This document shows positions 27,646-41,383 of a stretch of DNA of 64,000 bases, in pieces. How positions within the stretch are numbered: position 1 is the first letter of the stretch; each line of letters begins with the position of its first letter. Origin of the DNA: Morella rubra (Eukaryota; Streptophyta; Magnoliopsida; Fagales; Myricaceae); the NCBI GenBank assembly GCA_003952965.2, contig RXIC02000148.1, positions 1 to 64,000 of the forward strand, written 5' to 3'. A program made the position numbers and the translations under genes. The notes beneath the pieces are model-generated. The model was not told where the DNA came from. It searched no databases and was given only the letters and a program-made list of their open reading frames with translations.

Positions 27646-30600
27646 ATTCTTCGAAAGTGAAAGATCAGAGGCACTGCTTGGAGCCGAAGCATGCGGTGCT
27701 TCCTGGAAAGAACATCTGTTGATATCAACGGGGTCATCATGACAGCAGAAAATCTTTGTAAATTTTAAACTTCATGGTGGGTGATTTGGAGTCTTGTGAG
27801 TCGGTCTTGGTCCCCTCATTTAGTCAAAAAGTAATTACAAACGATATATAAAATAAACAAACAAACATATAAACACAACGCTAGCTTAGCTTCTGTACTA
27901 ATTACCTTTTATCTACTTATTTCCCTGATCACACCACAGCCATGTTCTCCATCTAGCTAGCTTTAGACGACCATGATCACCAGACGCTAGCTTCTCTAGT
28001 CTTGGGCCTTGTCAAAGTGTAGTGTGAATCATGGAAAATGGAAAAACGTGTGCATTTTTTTATTTAGTATATACTATATACCCAACGGCCCATGATTTTC
28101 ATTTTTTGTTTGGGATTATTTCAAGTAAATATATAAGGAAAAAGTCATCGTTAACCCATATTTATGGACAAAAATCAATCTGATATCTTCTATTTTGAAA
28201 ATCGTGATCTGAGTTTCTTAACTTTTGAAATTCATCAATTCGTGCCTTCCATCCAAATCAGATGGAAAAGAATGAAAATGACCAAAATGCCCTTCCAAGA
28301 TAAAATTATAAAAAAAAATTAAAAAAAATCATTTAAAATAAAAAATAATATTTAAAAAAAAACTATTGAAACTCTATTTCAATAATCTATTTATTTTAAA
28401 TTTATTTCTTAAATTTATATTATTTTTAAAAAATTTGTAGTAAAGGGGCATTTCGATAATTTTGCATATTTTTCATCGGACTTAACACCTAATTTGGATA
28501 GAAGCGTGAATTGATCATTTTTAAAAGTTAAGGGTCTCAAATCACTATTTTCAAAATAATGGGTTACATATTAATTTTTACCCATAAATATAAGACTAAC
28601 TATAATTTTTTTTCATATATATATATGGTGCAGAAAGAAAGAAGTGATCATCAATGACCTACATAACAATTAATAGCCCTCTGATCTGGTATAAAAATTA
28701 AATAATTAATCTGAATATTCTTGCAAAGACGACGGCATTAAATAACATTGATAAATAGATCAGTTCAGCCCATGTGATCAGAATCATCCAATGAAAATGA
28801 TGACTTCAGCGCTAGCTCTTAAGAAATGTGAACCTTCATAGGCGCCTAAGAAAGTTTCAAAACGTCTAGATCAGTATGCTTCCATTACCACTAAAACCAG
28901 GATAACAAATAATAACAACGTCATTAATTATTAATATTGTTTCGTTACAACCAGCCTCGCCCTATATATCTCGTATCAGCTGAGATCAGGCCGAGGTTAC
29001 TTGTAAACTTTGGAACAAATTCTGTTGCTTCATGAAAAAATTAACTTTCTTTTCCACAAACTATAGAATAAGATTCCAAGAAGATTGAATATTGCCAAAT
29101 TGTAGAAGCAAAAATATTAATCTCGTTTTTTAGTGATCTTTTAGATCTATGATCTGGTCCAGTACTACACCCATTAAAATATTTTCTCTTTACGCTAACT
29201 TGTTCGTACTTGCACGGTAAAAGCCGTCAACAAGGAGTAAGTCATTGCGATTTATATACTAGTTTGTTTATATAAAATCACATAGGGTGGTAATTTAGTA
29301 GAGTACGAGCTATGTCTAGAATTTAAGGTTTGTTTTTAATAAAATTTTGAATTACAATAATCTTATTATGTTATGATAATTTTTGCGTTATGTGTAATTT
29401 TTGAATTTAAGTAATAAGAATAAATTTTAATCTAACTTCATCATGGTCTATTTTTTGAGATTTTTTTTATTGAGAAAAAAAAAAGTGTTTATATAGGGTG
29501 GTATGCACGCGGTGCATAATGCTTATTGTTTATATAGGAATATTATATATTTTAATATCTTTAAACGAGAAGAAAAATGATCCTGCTGCGCTGTCAATCG
29601 TACAGTTTTAAGGACCTTATCTAGAGGAAGAAGAGGAGCCGGCCCTTCACATCATCGCCGAAGAATGGCTTGTAAAGCGATTACATGGGCATGTGGGTTC
29701 TGACCGCAAGTTGTGTACGACCCAATCGACGTTAAACTTTGACCTGTGAATCGTCGTTCAAACTATAATCATGGCGGGCCCTGATCCCACGGCTGTCATT
29801 TATCCTTTGAAAATTTCTCTGTCTCGTTTCCTCCTCTGCATAAGCATATACATCATCTTCCATGCAAAAGTCTAAAGTAAGGAATCGCTCTATTTGACCT
29901 GCTTCCTTACTACTGAAGGTACCGGCACAAAATTTTACACAGACCACTAAAAAATCAAACAAAATGAAGAATTTGCAGTAGCACTTTAGCACGATTCGAC
30001 AAGACATTCGTCTTCTTTAACCGACATTTTCTTTGGAAAATAAAATGCTTCTTTCTTCCTCGTTTTTCTGTGAAGTTCTGTTAGTTCTGTTAGTTCTTCT
30101 TTCCTTTTTTTTGTTCTTTTGTTTTTTTTACTTCGTTTTATTATAAAGTAATTGTATTTGCAAAAAGCTAAAAAGAGAGTCTCATAGTCTGTGACTAATA
30201 TTATTTTCATCTGATTTTGCGTTTAAATAGCTCTGTATTTTTATTTTTATTTTTATTTTTCCCTCTCCACCGTCTTTTGTCAAACCCACGTTTTTTGAGC
30301 TGCATCTGCCATCTAGTGTGAAAGAACAAGTGAACTGATGCCCAAGACGCTGGTGCTGATGACACAGGTGATGATATTTGGTCAAAGATGGACAGTTGTA
30401 AACAATAATTAAGATATTAAAAAACATACAAGTAATCTTTCAAAGATATTCTTGGTTAAGGATTTATGACCAACCCACATTTGTTTTTGATAGTTTTGAC
30501 CGAGTCTTCCCGTCACGTCAAGGCTGAAAATTCTTGGGCTCCTCAGCAGGGCACTCTTCACATTCTGAAATGATCGACCCCCTTATGCTACCACCTTGAC

Positions 30601-30772
30601 GGCAACAATCTTTTTCCTTTTATTTTTTCCTAGATGGACACCAATTTGGAAGCCCTAGATGTTACTACAGTAAAGTTTTTCTTACATGCCAGAATGAAGC
30701 ATAAAAATTAAAAAGAAAATAGATTTTATGTAGAGAAAAATAGTGTAAAGACACGTAAAAAAACCATTATAA
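27646..30772. other. Long AT-rich intergenic region with one diverged inverted-repeat element
   Basis: No gene was recognised over about 3.1 kb. Frames at 29732-30427 (-) lack motifs. An inverted-repeat element at about 28138-28615 is listed separately. Several runs of A/T and TA dinucleotides occur. Confidence 0.4.
28138..28615. mobile_element. Diverged MITE-like element with arms of about 110 bp
   Basis: The left arm contains CCATATTTATGGACAAAAAT, TTTTGAAAATCGTGATCTGAG and TTAACTTTTGAAATTCATCA. The right arm is its imperfect reverse complement (GATCATTTTTAAAAGTTAAG, CTCAAATCACTATTTTCAAA, TTTTTACCCATAAATATAAG). The interior is A/T-rich with no coding capacity. No clean target duplication was found, so the ends are approximate. 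Confidence 0.65.
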
Positions 30773-30781
30773 TTAAAAAAA

Positions 30782-31180
30782 GGAAAAAATACACTTTTCA
30801 CCTACAAACAACAGGAATAGTGACACATTGCACTCCAAACTACTATCTTTAAGACATTGCACCCTCAAACTACCAATGTTAAACACTTTGCACCCTAAAC
30901 TACCCACTTTGACACATTATACCCTCTAACTATTAATATTAAACACTTTACACCCTCAATTTGACAATAATACTCTTGAGAAATTAATGAATTGACAACA
31001 ATATCTTCAATATATGCAAAATGGGTCAAGGGCATTATCGTCATTTTAGTCTAAAAATTTGATAAAGGGTGCAAAGTGTCAAAAATTGGTAGTTAAAGGT
31101 GCAATATGTCAAAATTGGTAGTTTATAGTACAAAGTGTAAAGCCTATGATAGTTCGTGGGTGAAAAATGTATTTTTTCCC
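30782..31180. mobile_element. MITE, TTGCACCC family copy 3, 399 bp, TSD TTAAAAAAA
   Basis: Ends GGAAAAAATACACTTTTCAC and GTGAAAAATGTATTTTTTCC. The flanking 9-bp repeat TTAAAAAAA is at 30773-30781 and 31181-31189. It has the same module order and central GAGAAATTAATGAATTGACA block as the other copies. The low complexity of the duplication is noted, but its 9-bp length agrees with copy 2. Confidence 0.87.
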
Positions 31181-31192
31181 TTAAAAAAACAA

Positions 31193-31566
31193 GGGTTAAA
31201 TACACTTTGCCCCCTTATCTTTTGGGTCATTTACACTTTGCACCCGATGTATTATTTTTGACACATTGGACCCCTTAACTTACACATTTTTTCACTTTGG
31301 AACCCGCACCCAAATTGCCAGTTAATTTAGACGGATTCCGTCAAAATTTTTACACATTGCCCCCCTTATTTTTTGGTGTATGTACACATTGCCCCCTTAT
31401 CTTTGAGGTATGTACACATTGCACCCCACGTTTTGACGGCAATTTGGGTGCAGGGTCCAAAGTGAAAAAATGTGTAAATTAAGGGACCCAATGTGTCAAA
31501 AATAATACATCGGGGTGCAATGTGTAAATGACCCCAAAGATAAAGGGGGCAAAGTGTATTTAACCC
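31193..31566. mobile_element. Related but distinct MITE, 374 bp, TSD AAAAAACAA
   Basis: Ends GGGTTAAATACACTTTGCCC and GGGCAAAGTGTATTTAACCC with at least 80 bp of inverted arms. It is flanked by the 9-bp repeat AAAAAACAA at 31184-31192 and 31567-31575. It uses modules similar to the other family (ACACTTTGCACCC, GACACATTGGACCCC) but has a different centre (ATTTAGACGGATTCCGTCAA). Short frames here (31297-31482, 31366-31599) are artefacts of the arms. Confidence 0.9.
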
Positions 31567-31575
31567 AAAAAACAA

Positions 31576-32151
31576 ATTCAACATTTCAAGATTGATCACG
31601 TTATTTAATGAGGTGAAGAGTCAAAATGACATGACTCAATCTTAACTTGGTTCATTAAATAACGTGACCAACCTTAAAACGTTGTATTTATTTCTTTAAA
31701 TCACAGTCATTACTTAACTGGACTTTACCCAAAAACCTTCTCAAGAAGGGGTAGGCTTCCCAAAATTGACCGCAAAATAGGAGAACATGGAAGAGCACTT
31801 GGTGATCCTCCTCACCCCATTGTGGGCGTGCACACTCTCAAAGAGGAGGGAGAGAGAAAGAGCGAGAGATAGAGGGAGAGAGTAAGTAGAGATAGAGGGA
31901 GAGAGTAAGTCCGGGGGAACGACAGAGAACCATAAGCCTCTTCATTGAATAAAAGAATGAGAAATCAAAGCCAAAAAACGGAAACAAAAAGGAGTAAAAG
32001 AAAATTATTATACAAGTGGTATTTACAAGGAAGGGGCGTACAAAACTAAACCCCCACTGTAAAACAGAAATATACAAAATTGGGATATCAAACTGGATTC
32101 ACACCCATTTATCTTCATATGAAGCCGAAACGTAAAAGTTTTTCCATCTTT
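31576..32151. other. Downstream flank of RAN1 with GA-rich repeat
   Basis: A GA-rich stretch at 31845-31910 includes a tandem duplication of a ~21-bp unit (AGATAGAGGGAGAGAGTAAG). A 16-20 bp inverted pair around 31600-31680 (GTTATTTAATGAGGT against TTCATTAAATAACG) is also present. The rest is probably the 3' UTR of the copper ATPase gene. Confidence 0.5.
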
Positions 32152-35100
32152 CTATTCTACAGTTATTTCGAGTATCGTGGTAAGTCTGGGTTTCTTGTAT
32201 CTCCTAAGAAGCAAAGAAGAGCATACTACACTTACAGATGAGAGAGCCATGCACGCACCAGCCGCCCATGGTGGTAATTTAATCCCTAGAGAAGGAAAGA
32301 AAACACCAGCAGCAATAGGGATTGCAACCACATTGTAGCCCATGGCAAAAATATAATTTAGTCGAATACGAGAAAAGGTCTTCCTTGAGATATCAATGGC
32401 TGTGATTACGTCTTCCAAGTTATTTCTCATTAATACATAATCAGCAGCTTCAATAGCAATATCTGTCCCGGCTCCTATGGCCATACCAACATCAGCAGCA
32501 GCTAGAGCTGGGGAGTCATTGATACCATCACCCACCATTGCAACTATGCTCCCATCTTTTTGGAAAGATCGGACAACATCAGCTTTTCCTGCTGGCAGTA
32601 CCTCCGCCCTTACATCTTGAATGCCAACCTGTCCAGTATAAACATCTTTTCTTTCTTCAGATCGGACATCGGGGTACGAATTTGGTATCAACCAAAACTT
32701 TATACCAATAATATAATGAATAAAATGACGTCCAACAAGAATCGCAAAAAGAGAGCATGTGAACCCGCCATTGTTAATAATGGGTAGCTACCTCAATATA
32801 AAACTATATGGTTTTGAAGTTGAGCACAATTAATAGATATCATTTACACAAGAACCTCTCTGTTATGACATATAGAAGCTACTGAATTGGTAAGAGTCAA
32901 ACTTCATGGGGCCCTAAAAAGGAAGTTAACTGCCTTGCATGTCAGAAATCAAAGAGCCTAAGAATTTTATATTCCTAAAGACGGAACAAATAACAGCAAC
33001 ATACAAACCTCTTTAGCAACAGCTCTAGCTGTTCTCCAGTTGTCCCCTGTAACCATGACTGTCCTGACACCCATTTTCGCAAGGCCCTCCACAACCACAG
33101 CAGCTTCTCTTTTTATTGGGTCTGCAACTCCCAAAACACCAATTAAGCTATCACCATATGCAACGAGTATTCCTGTGTTGGCACTTTCTTCCAGATCTAC
33201 TAAAAAATCTTCGACCTTAGTTGAGATAGCTATTCCACTTTCAGTTATCAGCTTCCGGTTACCAACCTGTTCAGGATACATCAGCCCAATAAGATGTTAG
33301 GAAAGATATATCCAAAATGAATTGACATTTGCACATCTCATTCTAAAGAAAACTCACCAAGACCTGATTGCCATTGATGAAGCAATGGACACCTCTCCCA
33401 GGCAGAGCAGAGAACTCTGACACATCAAACAGCCATCCAGAAATTGAATCTTTGCTATTGTCTTCAACATCCTTGGTTGCAGAAGGCTCATCAAAGAAAT
33501 GGAAATGGCGGGCATACTCCACTATTGCTTTTGCCAATGGATGCTCACTGCTAGCCTAACCAAGGGAAGAAACAAATTAACGAAACTTGGTTCCAGTATC
33601 ATTGTTTTGATTAATGCTATTATAATAAGTTTCAACCCTTCCCCCTCCCTCAAAAAAAAAAAGGCAAAGAATGTAACGAGAAGGAGAAAAAATGAACAAC
33701 TAAATTTTGTATCCCCTCTGCTACTCATAAATGCGTTCAACTGCAATTGCAAAAAAGTCATAATATTGCATGGCAAAGCAAACTGCCCATTTCCTCAGGG
33801 TAAAAATAGTACGGAAACTACTCCGTTTTCTATGGTTGTGATAGTTTAAGGTATTTTTGGGAACTTCTTCAGGGGCCATTATAGAACAAAAAATAGGAAC
33901 ACAAAGAAGACAAGTATGAGTTTTGAGGAAAATAATGGAAAACTAGTGAGGACATAAGAAGTCACCTCTGCAGAAGCCACCAATCTAAGAAATTCTCCGC
34001 GATCCATTTCCACAAAAACTTTTGTGGTTGTAACTGTGGCTTTTCCCTGGGTTAGTGTACCTGTTTTATCAAATATCACATATTGAATCTTCTGGGCTCT
34101 TTCCAAAGCATCTCCTCCTTTTATCAGCACGCCATTATTAGCCCCAACTCCTGTTGCAACCATGACAGCAGTTGGTGTTGCCAAGCCAAGAGCACAGGGA
34201 CACGCAATAACCACAACGGATATTGAAAACATGAGTGCAAATACAAAGTAATTGCCATTTGCTGGTAGCCATTGTTCAGGGTAAGCTCCAAGAGCACCAG
34301 CAATATACCTAGAGATAATCAACAAAAGAAGACATTTAATAAAAATGAGGTATAAAGCTTCAACTTTATGGAAAAAATTTCACTAACCACAAATGCATGC
34401 CAAAGATATGCCAACTTACCAACCCAATAATGTTAACAACGCCATAACAACAACAGTGGGAACAAATATGCTTGCTACCTGCATGTACAAAGACCATTAA
34501 GACAGTAACAATACCCGATACCAGGAACTATGAATAACACTAGATCAATCTGTAATCCGAAACAATGAGTTCCTGAACCAATTGCAGAAAACATAACGTA
34601 AAAGAGCAGGACTCATATAAATAAGGGGAACAGTGTAAACTCCATAACATGCTAATTGGGTAGATGTTCAAGATACAATTATCACAGGTAAGGAAAACAT
34701 CACAGAAGCCGCTCCAATCAGCCCCTGTAAAAGGCTTGCATAGAAAGATGCATATTATGCATATGCGTGAATAGGGTCCTGACTCATTGATACTTAAAGC
34801 ACCTTGTTTTGGGCTGAGGGTCTGTCTATGGCATGTCACTTGCCATTTACCAGCAAGTTAAAGCTAAAATGTCATATTCATTTGTTTATCGAGTAGTACT
34901 AGGCAACATTTGGGCACCATTATAGGAAGGGCAGGTATTATGTATCTACGCTGACCAACACAGGCTTAGCACTGCATAAATCCACCCTCAGCAGAATACA
35001 ATGATCCCAGTAGAGGAGGTCAGAGGATAATACACCTGGGATAAAAAAAAATATCAAACTTATAAAATTCAAAAACCAAGTAAAAAAGTCAAAGCTATCC

Positions 35101-38100
35101 ATCCTGAAGAGATTAGGAGTGAGAAGAGGGTCATATTCCACCCAAACTAGCACACTTTATCATTTGATAATCAACATTCCCCAATTTGCATTCAAGTTTG
35201 AGAACGTAACAGCCTGTCCCAAACATAACAATGTCTAGTCTAGTTGAATAGTCAACTGTACAAATAACAGTACGGCAAATCAACCTTGATTGCATATGGT
35301 ATAGATGCAAACAAGACAAACAGAAATGAGAACAAACGTGGTTCTACATTTTAGTAAACGAAGTTTTTCAGGTGACAGTAAAATGCAATCCTTTTGTTTT
35401 CAATCCAAAAAAGGAAGACTCAGATGAAGGCTTTATATAGCATAAAAGCAGCATAACTGTGACAAGATTACAGTCAAACTATAATGAGAATACTTACAAA
35501 GTCAGCAAACTTCTGAATAGGAGCTTTTGACATCTGGGCTGTCTCAACCAGACAAATTATCTGGCTTAAAACTGCATCACTGCCGACTTTGCTAGCTTGA
35601 ATGTGAAGGGCACCATGTGAATTTATGGTACCTCCAATAACTGGAGAATTGACCTCTTTTAAAATGGGTACAGATTCACCAGTTACCATGCTCTCGTCAA
35701 CATAACTTGAACCCCATACCACTACACCATCAGCAGGAATCTTTGCACCAGGAAGAACTTTTAACGAGTCACCAGGCTGAATTAACAAAGCATCTATTTC
35801 CCTTTCTCCGGTACACTTCCCACCTAAAAACCAATAAATTAAAACCCGTTAGGTATTGAAAGTTAGAGATTTAAGTCTGGAATCAAGAAGATTGACATAA
35901 ATGTCAAAGATCTATGTAAATTATTGGAATTTCACTAAAACATCTATGTTTTAACTGCAACAGAGGGGCAAAGTCCCAATAACACTCTCACCTCTGTTAA
36001 GAAACGAAAAAAGGAAAACACGTGTACATATATACCTTTGTCTTTGACAAGCAACACTGCTGTTGCTGGTGAAAGTTCCACTAACTTCTTGATGGCATCT
36101 GATGTTTTTCCTTTGGCAAGACACTCCAAATATTTTCCCAACAACACAAATGTTATCAGCATTGCACTTGTTTCAAAGTATGTTGGAGACCAAAATCCAG
36201 TTGCTGCACCGTATAGAAGAGCACATACAGAGTAGAAGTAAGAGGCTGAAGTTCCCAATGCAACCAAAACGTCCATGTTAGTTGAACCATTTCGAAGAGC
36301 TCTGGCAGCTGCTATGTAGAAGCGCTTTCCAACAACAAATTGGACAAGACTCACCAGCACCCACTTCAACCAATCGCCCATTTGGAATGGCCCACACCGC
36401 CAAAGCAGCAAGGAATAGACCCGTGGTATGTGAGGACAAATTACTCTTATGAGAAAGACAGGAATCTGGAGCAAAGCATCATGTGGCAAACAATTAATAT
36501 CAAAACTAAGAATAGAAACTGGTATTATCGCTAAAATGTCTACACAGCTACAATATTTTCCATGGAAATGTGTTTATTTCCCTCTTAGCAAAAACGAAAG
36601 TGAGTCCTATAAGATGCCTTCTAAGGTTGCCCAATAGAATCCAGAAGGCCACTGTATATCTGTTTGCACATAAAAATGCCATTAGGCTTTTATTTTGATG
36701 AATATAGTTTAGCTTCCAGTCTTTTCTTATATAGAATATAACAAATGAAGAGGTTCACCATTTTGCCCAATATCTTTAAACTCCGAGGGGTCTCATGCCT
36801 TTGAATAAAGTTTCTCATCCCTGGTTTAATCATTTTAAAGTTTGATCTCTATCTAATTACTCATCTTGCCAAAAAAAGAATTCAAATCATCTTGTCTAAT
36901 CCAGCTTTATAGATGGTATTAATAGATTAAAGATTCCACATTGAGAAGGAAGGCTCAACCAATCTACTACCCTTAAGCCCATTAAGTGTCATGGACTCTA
37001 AGCTACCATATCAATGCATCATGACAGAGTGTCACAATGCTCCTGTGTTGCGAATATCAGGAAAAAACACAACTTACGAGAAGCAAAATCTGCGTGTGTT
37101 TGTGTGTACCGACATACATATACACACCCATTATATGTATATACATATATATATACTATATATACGTAATTGTATGTTAGGGAGAGAGAGAGAGAAGACA
37201 CAACACCAATCATGTCGATGTAAAAGAGGTACTTACACTGAGAAACAAACTGGACCTGAAAAGCCGAAACATATTTGCAGCTTCCTCAACATCTTTGGAA
37301 GTCATTCTTGCATAAGGGCTCAATACGTTTAATTTAAACTTACCACCACATCCTTCCGCAATCCCATCAACTAATGATCTAGAATTGACAACTTCAGGAT
37401 CAAAGAGAATTTCCACCTGTCTTGATGTTGTGTCAAAACGAAAATTTTTCACTCCTTTAAACTGGCTAAGCATGCCTTCAAGAAGCTGTTCATCAATCGC
37501 ACTGTGTATGCCAGCAACCCCTAATATGATTTTGTCCTGTTCACTGCTCTGTACTAGTGAAGCTTCAAAACCAGCATCCTCAATTGCATTGATAATCTCA
37601 TCCTTGCTAATCACAGCAGGATCATACTCAACTTCCCCTAAGGAAGTGGCCAAGGCAACTACTGCCTTTCTGACACCAGGAAGAGTTCTTAAAATACCTT
37701 CAACAGAATTGACACAGGCGGCACATGTCATACCTCCGATTGTGAACTGCCCCAACAAGGTTCCATGTGGCTTTGTTCCAAAAGTAGTGGGTTCAGATAG
37801 AATCTCAGCTTCAAAGCCTGCATCCTCAATTGCATTCTTAATGTCTTCATCCTAAATTAAAATGAGAAAAATGCTTCAGTATCTATGAAATCTCAGGTTC
37901 TCAGTACCAAGACGCAGATACAAAACTTCTTTGCAAGGTATTCCCATGGGCAGCCAGACGCAGGAAGACATTAAGGATTTCACATGAGTGCCTTCAAACT
38001 AACGTAATAAAAGTGTTAAAACTAATAGTCCTTGTAAGTGTTGTCATGTTATGAGGAAATCATCACCAACAGATTCAAGCACGGTAACTCGTATGTTCGA

Positions 38101-38944
38101 AAAAGAGATCAGCACTCCTCATCACATCAATGAATCATACCTGCTTGAGTACAATCACTAATACGAAACTGAACCCTAGAACGGACGTTTAATATTCTTA
38201 ACAAAAAGAAAACTTAAAATCCAAGCATTCAACTGATGAACCTTAATCGTTAAAGAAACCAGAAATCATTTCTAGCCCATAATTACAGAGAGGAGCTCAT
38301 GCCGTGCATATTTAGCGATTACTGCGAACCAAACCAAACTTAAACAGGAATAACAAAACATAAATGCAGAGGAAGTCGCAGAAACTAATTAACTAAGACA
38401 ACCTAGAGTTCAAGTCCCCAAATACAAAGCACGTGATCCAACTCGAAAGTTGAGCTGCAGTTAATAGAATGCACACAGATCACGAAAGTTGAGCAGCAGT
38501 TATCACTGACCCATAGTCCAAATCACAAAAGCTCAAAGCTTTCGAAAATAAGACTAATCCTTCCATGAAGTTACAACAAACCAACTTTAAAAACCACGAT
38601 TACATTATAACACATTGGAATGCTAAACCAAAACTAACCTTGACCAAACCGGGATCAAAGACCACATCAGCCTTATTCTGAAGCAAGGCAACGGAGGCCC
38701 TCAAGACCCCATTTACGCTTTTTAAAGCTGCCTCGACGGAATTAGAGCAAGCAGCGCAGGTCATCCCTGAAACGCTGACCTGAACCCTCCTCATTCCCTC
38801 TTCTATTCTATTGAAGTTATCACCATCCTCGTATGAATCTAGAAGCCGTACATCCTCGAGGTCGCCGGAATCTTCGAGTGGAACGACCCGGCCTCCGGCG
38901 CCGGCTACCTGGGTGAGCTGGAGGTCTCTCTGACTCGGCGCCAT
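32152..38944 (-). CDS. RAN1: Copper-transporting P1B-ATPase RAN1/HMA7, 9 exons, 1003 aa
   Basis: Exons on the minus strand: 38944-38639, 37851-37237, 36465-36036, 35823-35498, 34478-34420, 34308-33966, 33555-33358, 33266-33009 and 32628-32152. All introns are GT/AG and the total is 3012 nt. It pumps Cu(I) across endomembranes using ATP and supplies copper to ethylene receptors. Two N-terminal metal-binding domains carry GMTCAAC (CxxC at 63-66 and 145-148). A third degenerate repeat follows without CxxC. The core has the actuator TGES (498-501), the membrane copper site CPC (615-617), the phosphorylation site DKTGT (659-663), the HP motif SEHPLA (H698-P699) and GDGINDSP (878-885). Length matches Arabidopsis RAN1 (about 1000 aa), and the N-terminus [11 protein letters not shown] is RAN1-like rather than HMA5-like. 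No break was found, so the gene looks functional. Confidence 0.96.
37131..37196. repeat. (TA)n and (GA)n microsatellites in RAN1 intron 2
   Basis: An imperfect TA-rich run (ATATACATATATATATACTA) is followed about 20 bp later by GAGAGAGAGAGAGA. Both lie in the intron between exons 2 and 3. Confidence 0.8.
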
Positions 38945-41008
38945 CGGAGGTTACCGACTAACGAGAGCAAGAGGAAAGACGGAGCAAGAAACAGAGGACA
39001 AGCACCACACAGATATAAAGAGAAGAGAAGAGAACAGCGATTTCAGAGAGGGAGATTATTGTAAAAGGGCCTTTCTTCCGAGGGAGATGGTTGAGACAGC
39101 AATTTTTTAACTAAAGTTGCTGGTGCCTGGTGGAGGGTGGTGGGAGCAGTTGGGAGCGAGAGACATTCACGATTCCGATTTTACCCTCGAAATATATTCG
39201 TAATTTCAGAGCGGGGCGTCCTCTTGTACTTTTGCATGATTGCGTACTGGCCCTTCTTGTTTTGTACTGCTCATGCGAGGAAAGCCCTTCTCGATGACGT
39301 GCAAACGCCCATTCCATGGATTTTTTTTTTCTTCCCGTGGGATCTCTCAATGGCATTTGAGTAATTGTTCGGGGTGAAGATGAAACCACCAAGGGTACGA
39401 GATTGATAAGAATGTATTAGAAGCAATATTAAGGGTACAAGATTCATGTTCATTGTTTCCATACTTATTTAATATTATTTTTAATAATTGTCTCAACTGG
39501 AAGACTACTGTTAAAGGTCATTAAAATAACTATAAATTTTCGATTAAAAAAAATTTAACCTATGATCGCTTCGAAACTTCTAGTAGTTGTAGTTCCAATC
39601 GTATTATAAACCAATTCCTTATTTTTTGTTTGGGAGGAATGATTGGAAAGGTTATCACTCTTTAGGCAGTGTGTAAACATAAGAATTTTAAAAGAATTTG
39701 AGAATGTTGTTAAAATTGAGGTAGATTAGAGTTTTATTATATTTTGAGAAAATAATAAAAAGACAAATTTTGGAAAAAAAAAATCATTTTGCATCTTTAA
39801 ACTACTAAATCAATTTCAAACAAGAATTTTAATTACCATTTTTGACACATTGAATTCTTAAAATACAATCTGAAGATCAAAACCAATTCATGTGGCTCAT
39901 TTATAACATACATAGCATGATTTTCAACGGTTAGATCTTTTTTAGGGGAATAAATTGATAAAATTTGATAGTTTTCAGATTCAATGTGTTGAAAGTGGTA
40001 GTTGAGACTTCTATTTGAAATTATTTTGATAGTTTGAGCACGTAAAGTGAAATTTTTTTTCTAAAAAAATTCACTAGAGAGTGGAAAATGAAGAGTGTTG
40101 TTGTTTGAGTAAATTTTTTATTATAATAAAAATACATGATTTAATAGGAATAAATAAATAATTTTGAAGTTTTTATTATTATTATTTTGTTAAGTAAAAA
40201 TTTGAGTTAATTATATTTACATTCAAAAATTTTGGATGGGTTAAATATTTTTTAAAATACTTTTAGTAAATGTTTTTGTGCACGCTTGTGCTACTAGAAG
40301 TGCTTGTGGCATTACGCTAGTGGAATACACACTTCGCAATTGTCCATCTCTTTACGTCGAATTCACGTGATATCTGACGAGAGGAATCTCTAACGTGACA
40401 ATGGAAAGATTTTATTAGATTAAATTATTTTGCAGCCACTGATTTAATAATCTCTTTTTGTTATTTCTTTTTTACGCCCAACACTTAGACACGAGGTTTC
40501 TTTGGCCTTTGTTATCTTCTGCTGTAATTTTAATCCCCGAAAGAGTGTTTTTTCTGTGGAGTAAAAAGGCAGCAAATTTGGGTGTTTTTTGTTTTTTTCC
40601 TCCATTCCATTTAGTCAGTGGTGAGGACAACGTGGGATTATGAAAACACCATGAAGCTTTCTCTTCCTTGAAACCCAATCTCTCCTGCTCCAATAATTTT
40701 CCCTTCTATTTTCTTTTGATCCATACACCTATATTTCAACCAAACCAACAACCTCAACCAAAAGGATACAACCGCCTGTCCAAATGTTGAAGTAATTTGA
40801 AAGAACCAAACCAAAAGAAACCCAACAAATGGATCAGATGATGAATAAAGAAAAAAAAAACATACAAACAAACAGATAAGCGGAATATTCGGTACAACCA
40901 AATTACACCAATGCAAGCAAAGTCAGCGTTCGGTTCTGGTTATTGTTTGGTATCTCCATTCGAGGCACGTGACCCTCGTGCTTTTTCTTTATTTCTTTAT
41001 TTATTTAG
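38945..41008. other. RAN1 promoter and intergenic region
   Basis: The 5' flank of RAN1 has a purine-rich AGAGAAGAGAAGAGAA tract at about 39020, plausibly within the 5' UTR. Further out is AT-rich DNA. A strongly diverged inverted-repeat element lies around 39772-40066: CATTTTGCATCTTTAAACTA at the left against GATAGTTTGAGCACGTAAAG at the right. Frames at 40458-40916 lack motifs. Confidence 0.4.
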
Positions 41009-41383
41009 GGGGAAAATACACTTTTCACCCCAAAAACTACCATATATTTTACACTTTGCACCCTAAACTACCAATTTTGACACATTGCACCCTTTAACTA
41101 CCAATTTTTAACACTTTGCACCCTTTATCAAATTTTCAAACTAAAATGACGATAATGCCCTTAGATATTGTTGTCAATTCATTAATTTCTCAAGGTATTA
41201 TGTCAAATAGAGGGTGCAAAGTGTTTAATATTAGTAGTTGGAGGTGTAATGTGTCAAAGTGGTAGTTTAGGGTGCAAAATGTATAACATTGGTAGTTTGA
41301 GGGTGCAATGTCTTAAAGATGGTAGTTTGGGGTGCAATGTGTCACTACTCCGGTAGTTTGTGGGTGAAAAGTGTATTTTCCCC
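41009..41383. mobile_element. MITE, TTGCACCC family copy 4 (inverted orientation), 375 bp
   Basis: It has complete ends, GGGGAAAATACACTTTTCAC and GTGAAAAGTGTATTTTCCCC. The internal block reads as the reverse complement of copies 1-3 (GACGATAATGCCC, then TGTCAATTCATTAATTTCTC), so the copy is inverted. Flanks share only TATTTAG, so the 9-bp duplication is decayed or imperfect. Confidence 0.88.

Noticed and set aside
31297-31599. Two opposing frames as small genes
   Set aside because: Both fall entirely or mostly in the arms of the MITE at 31193-31566.
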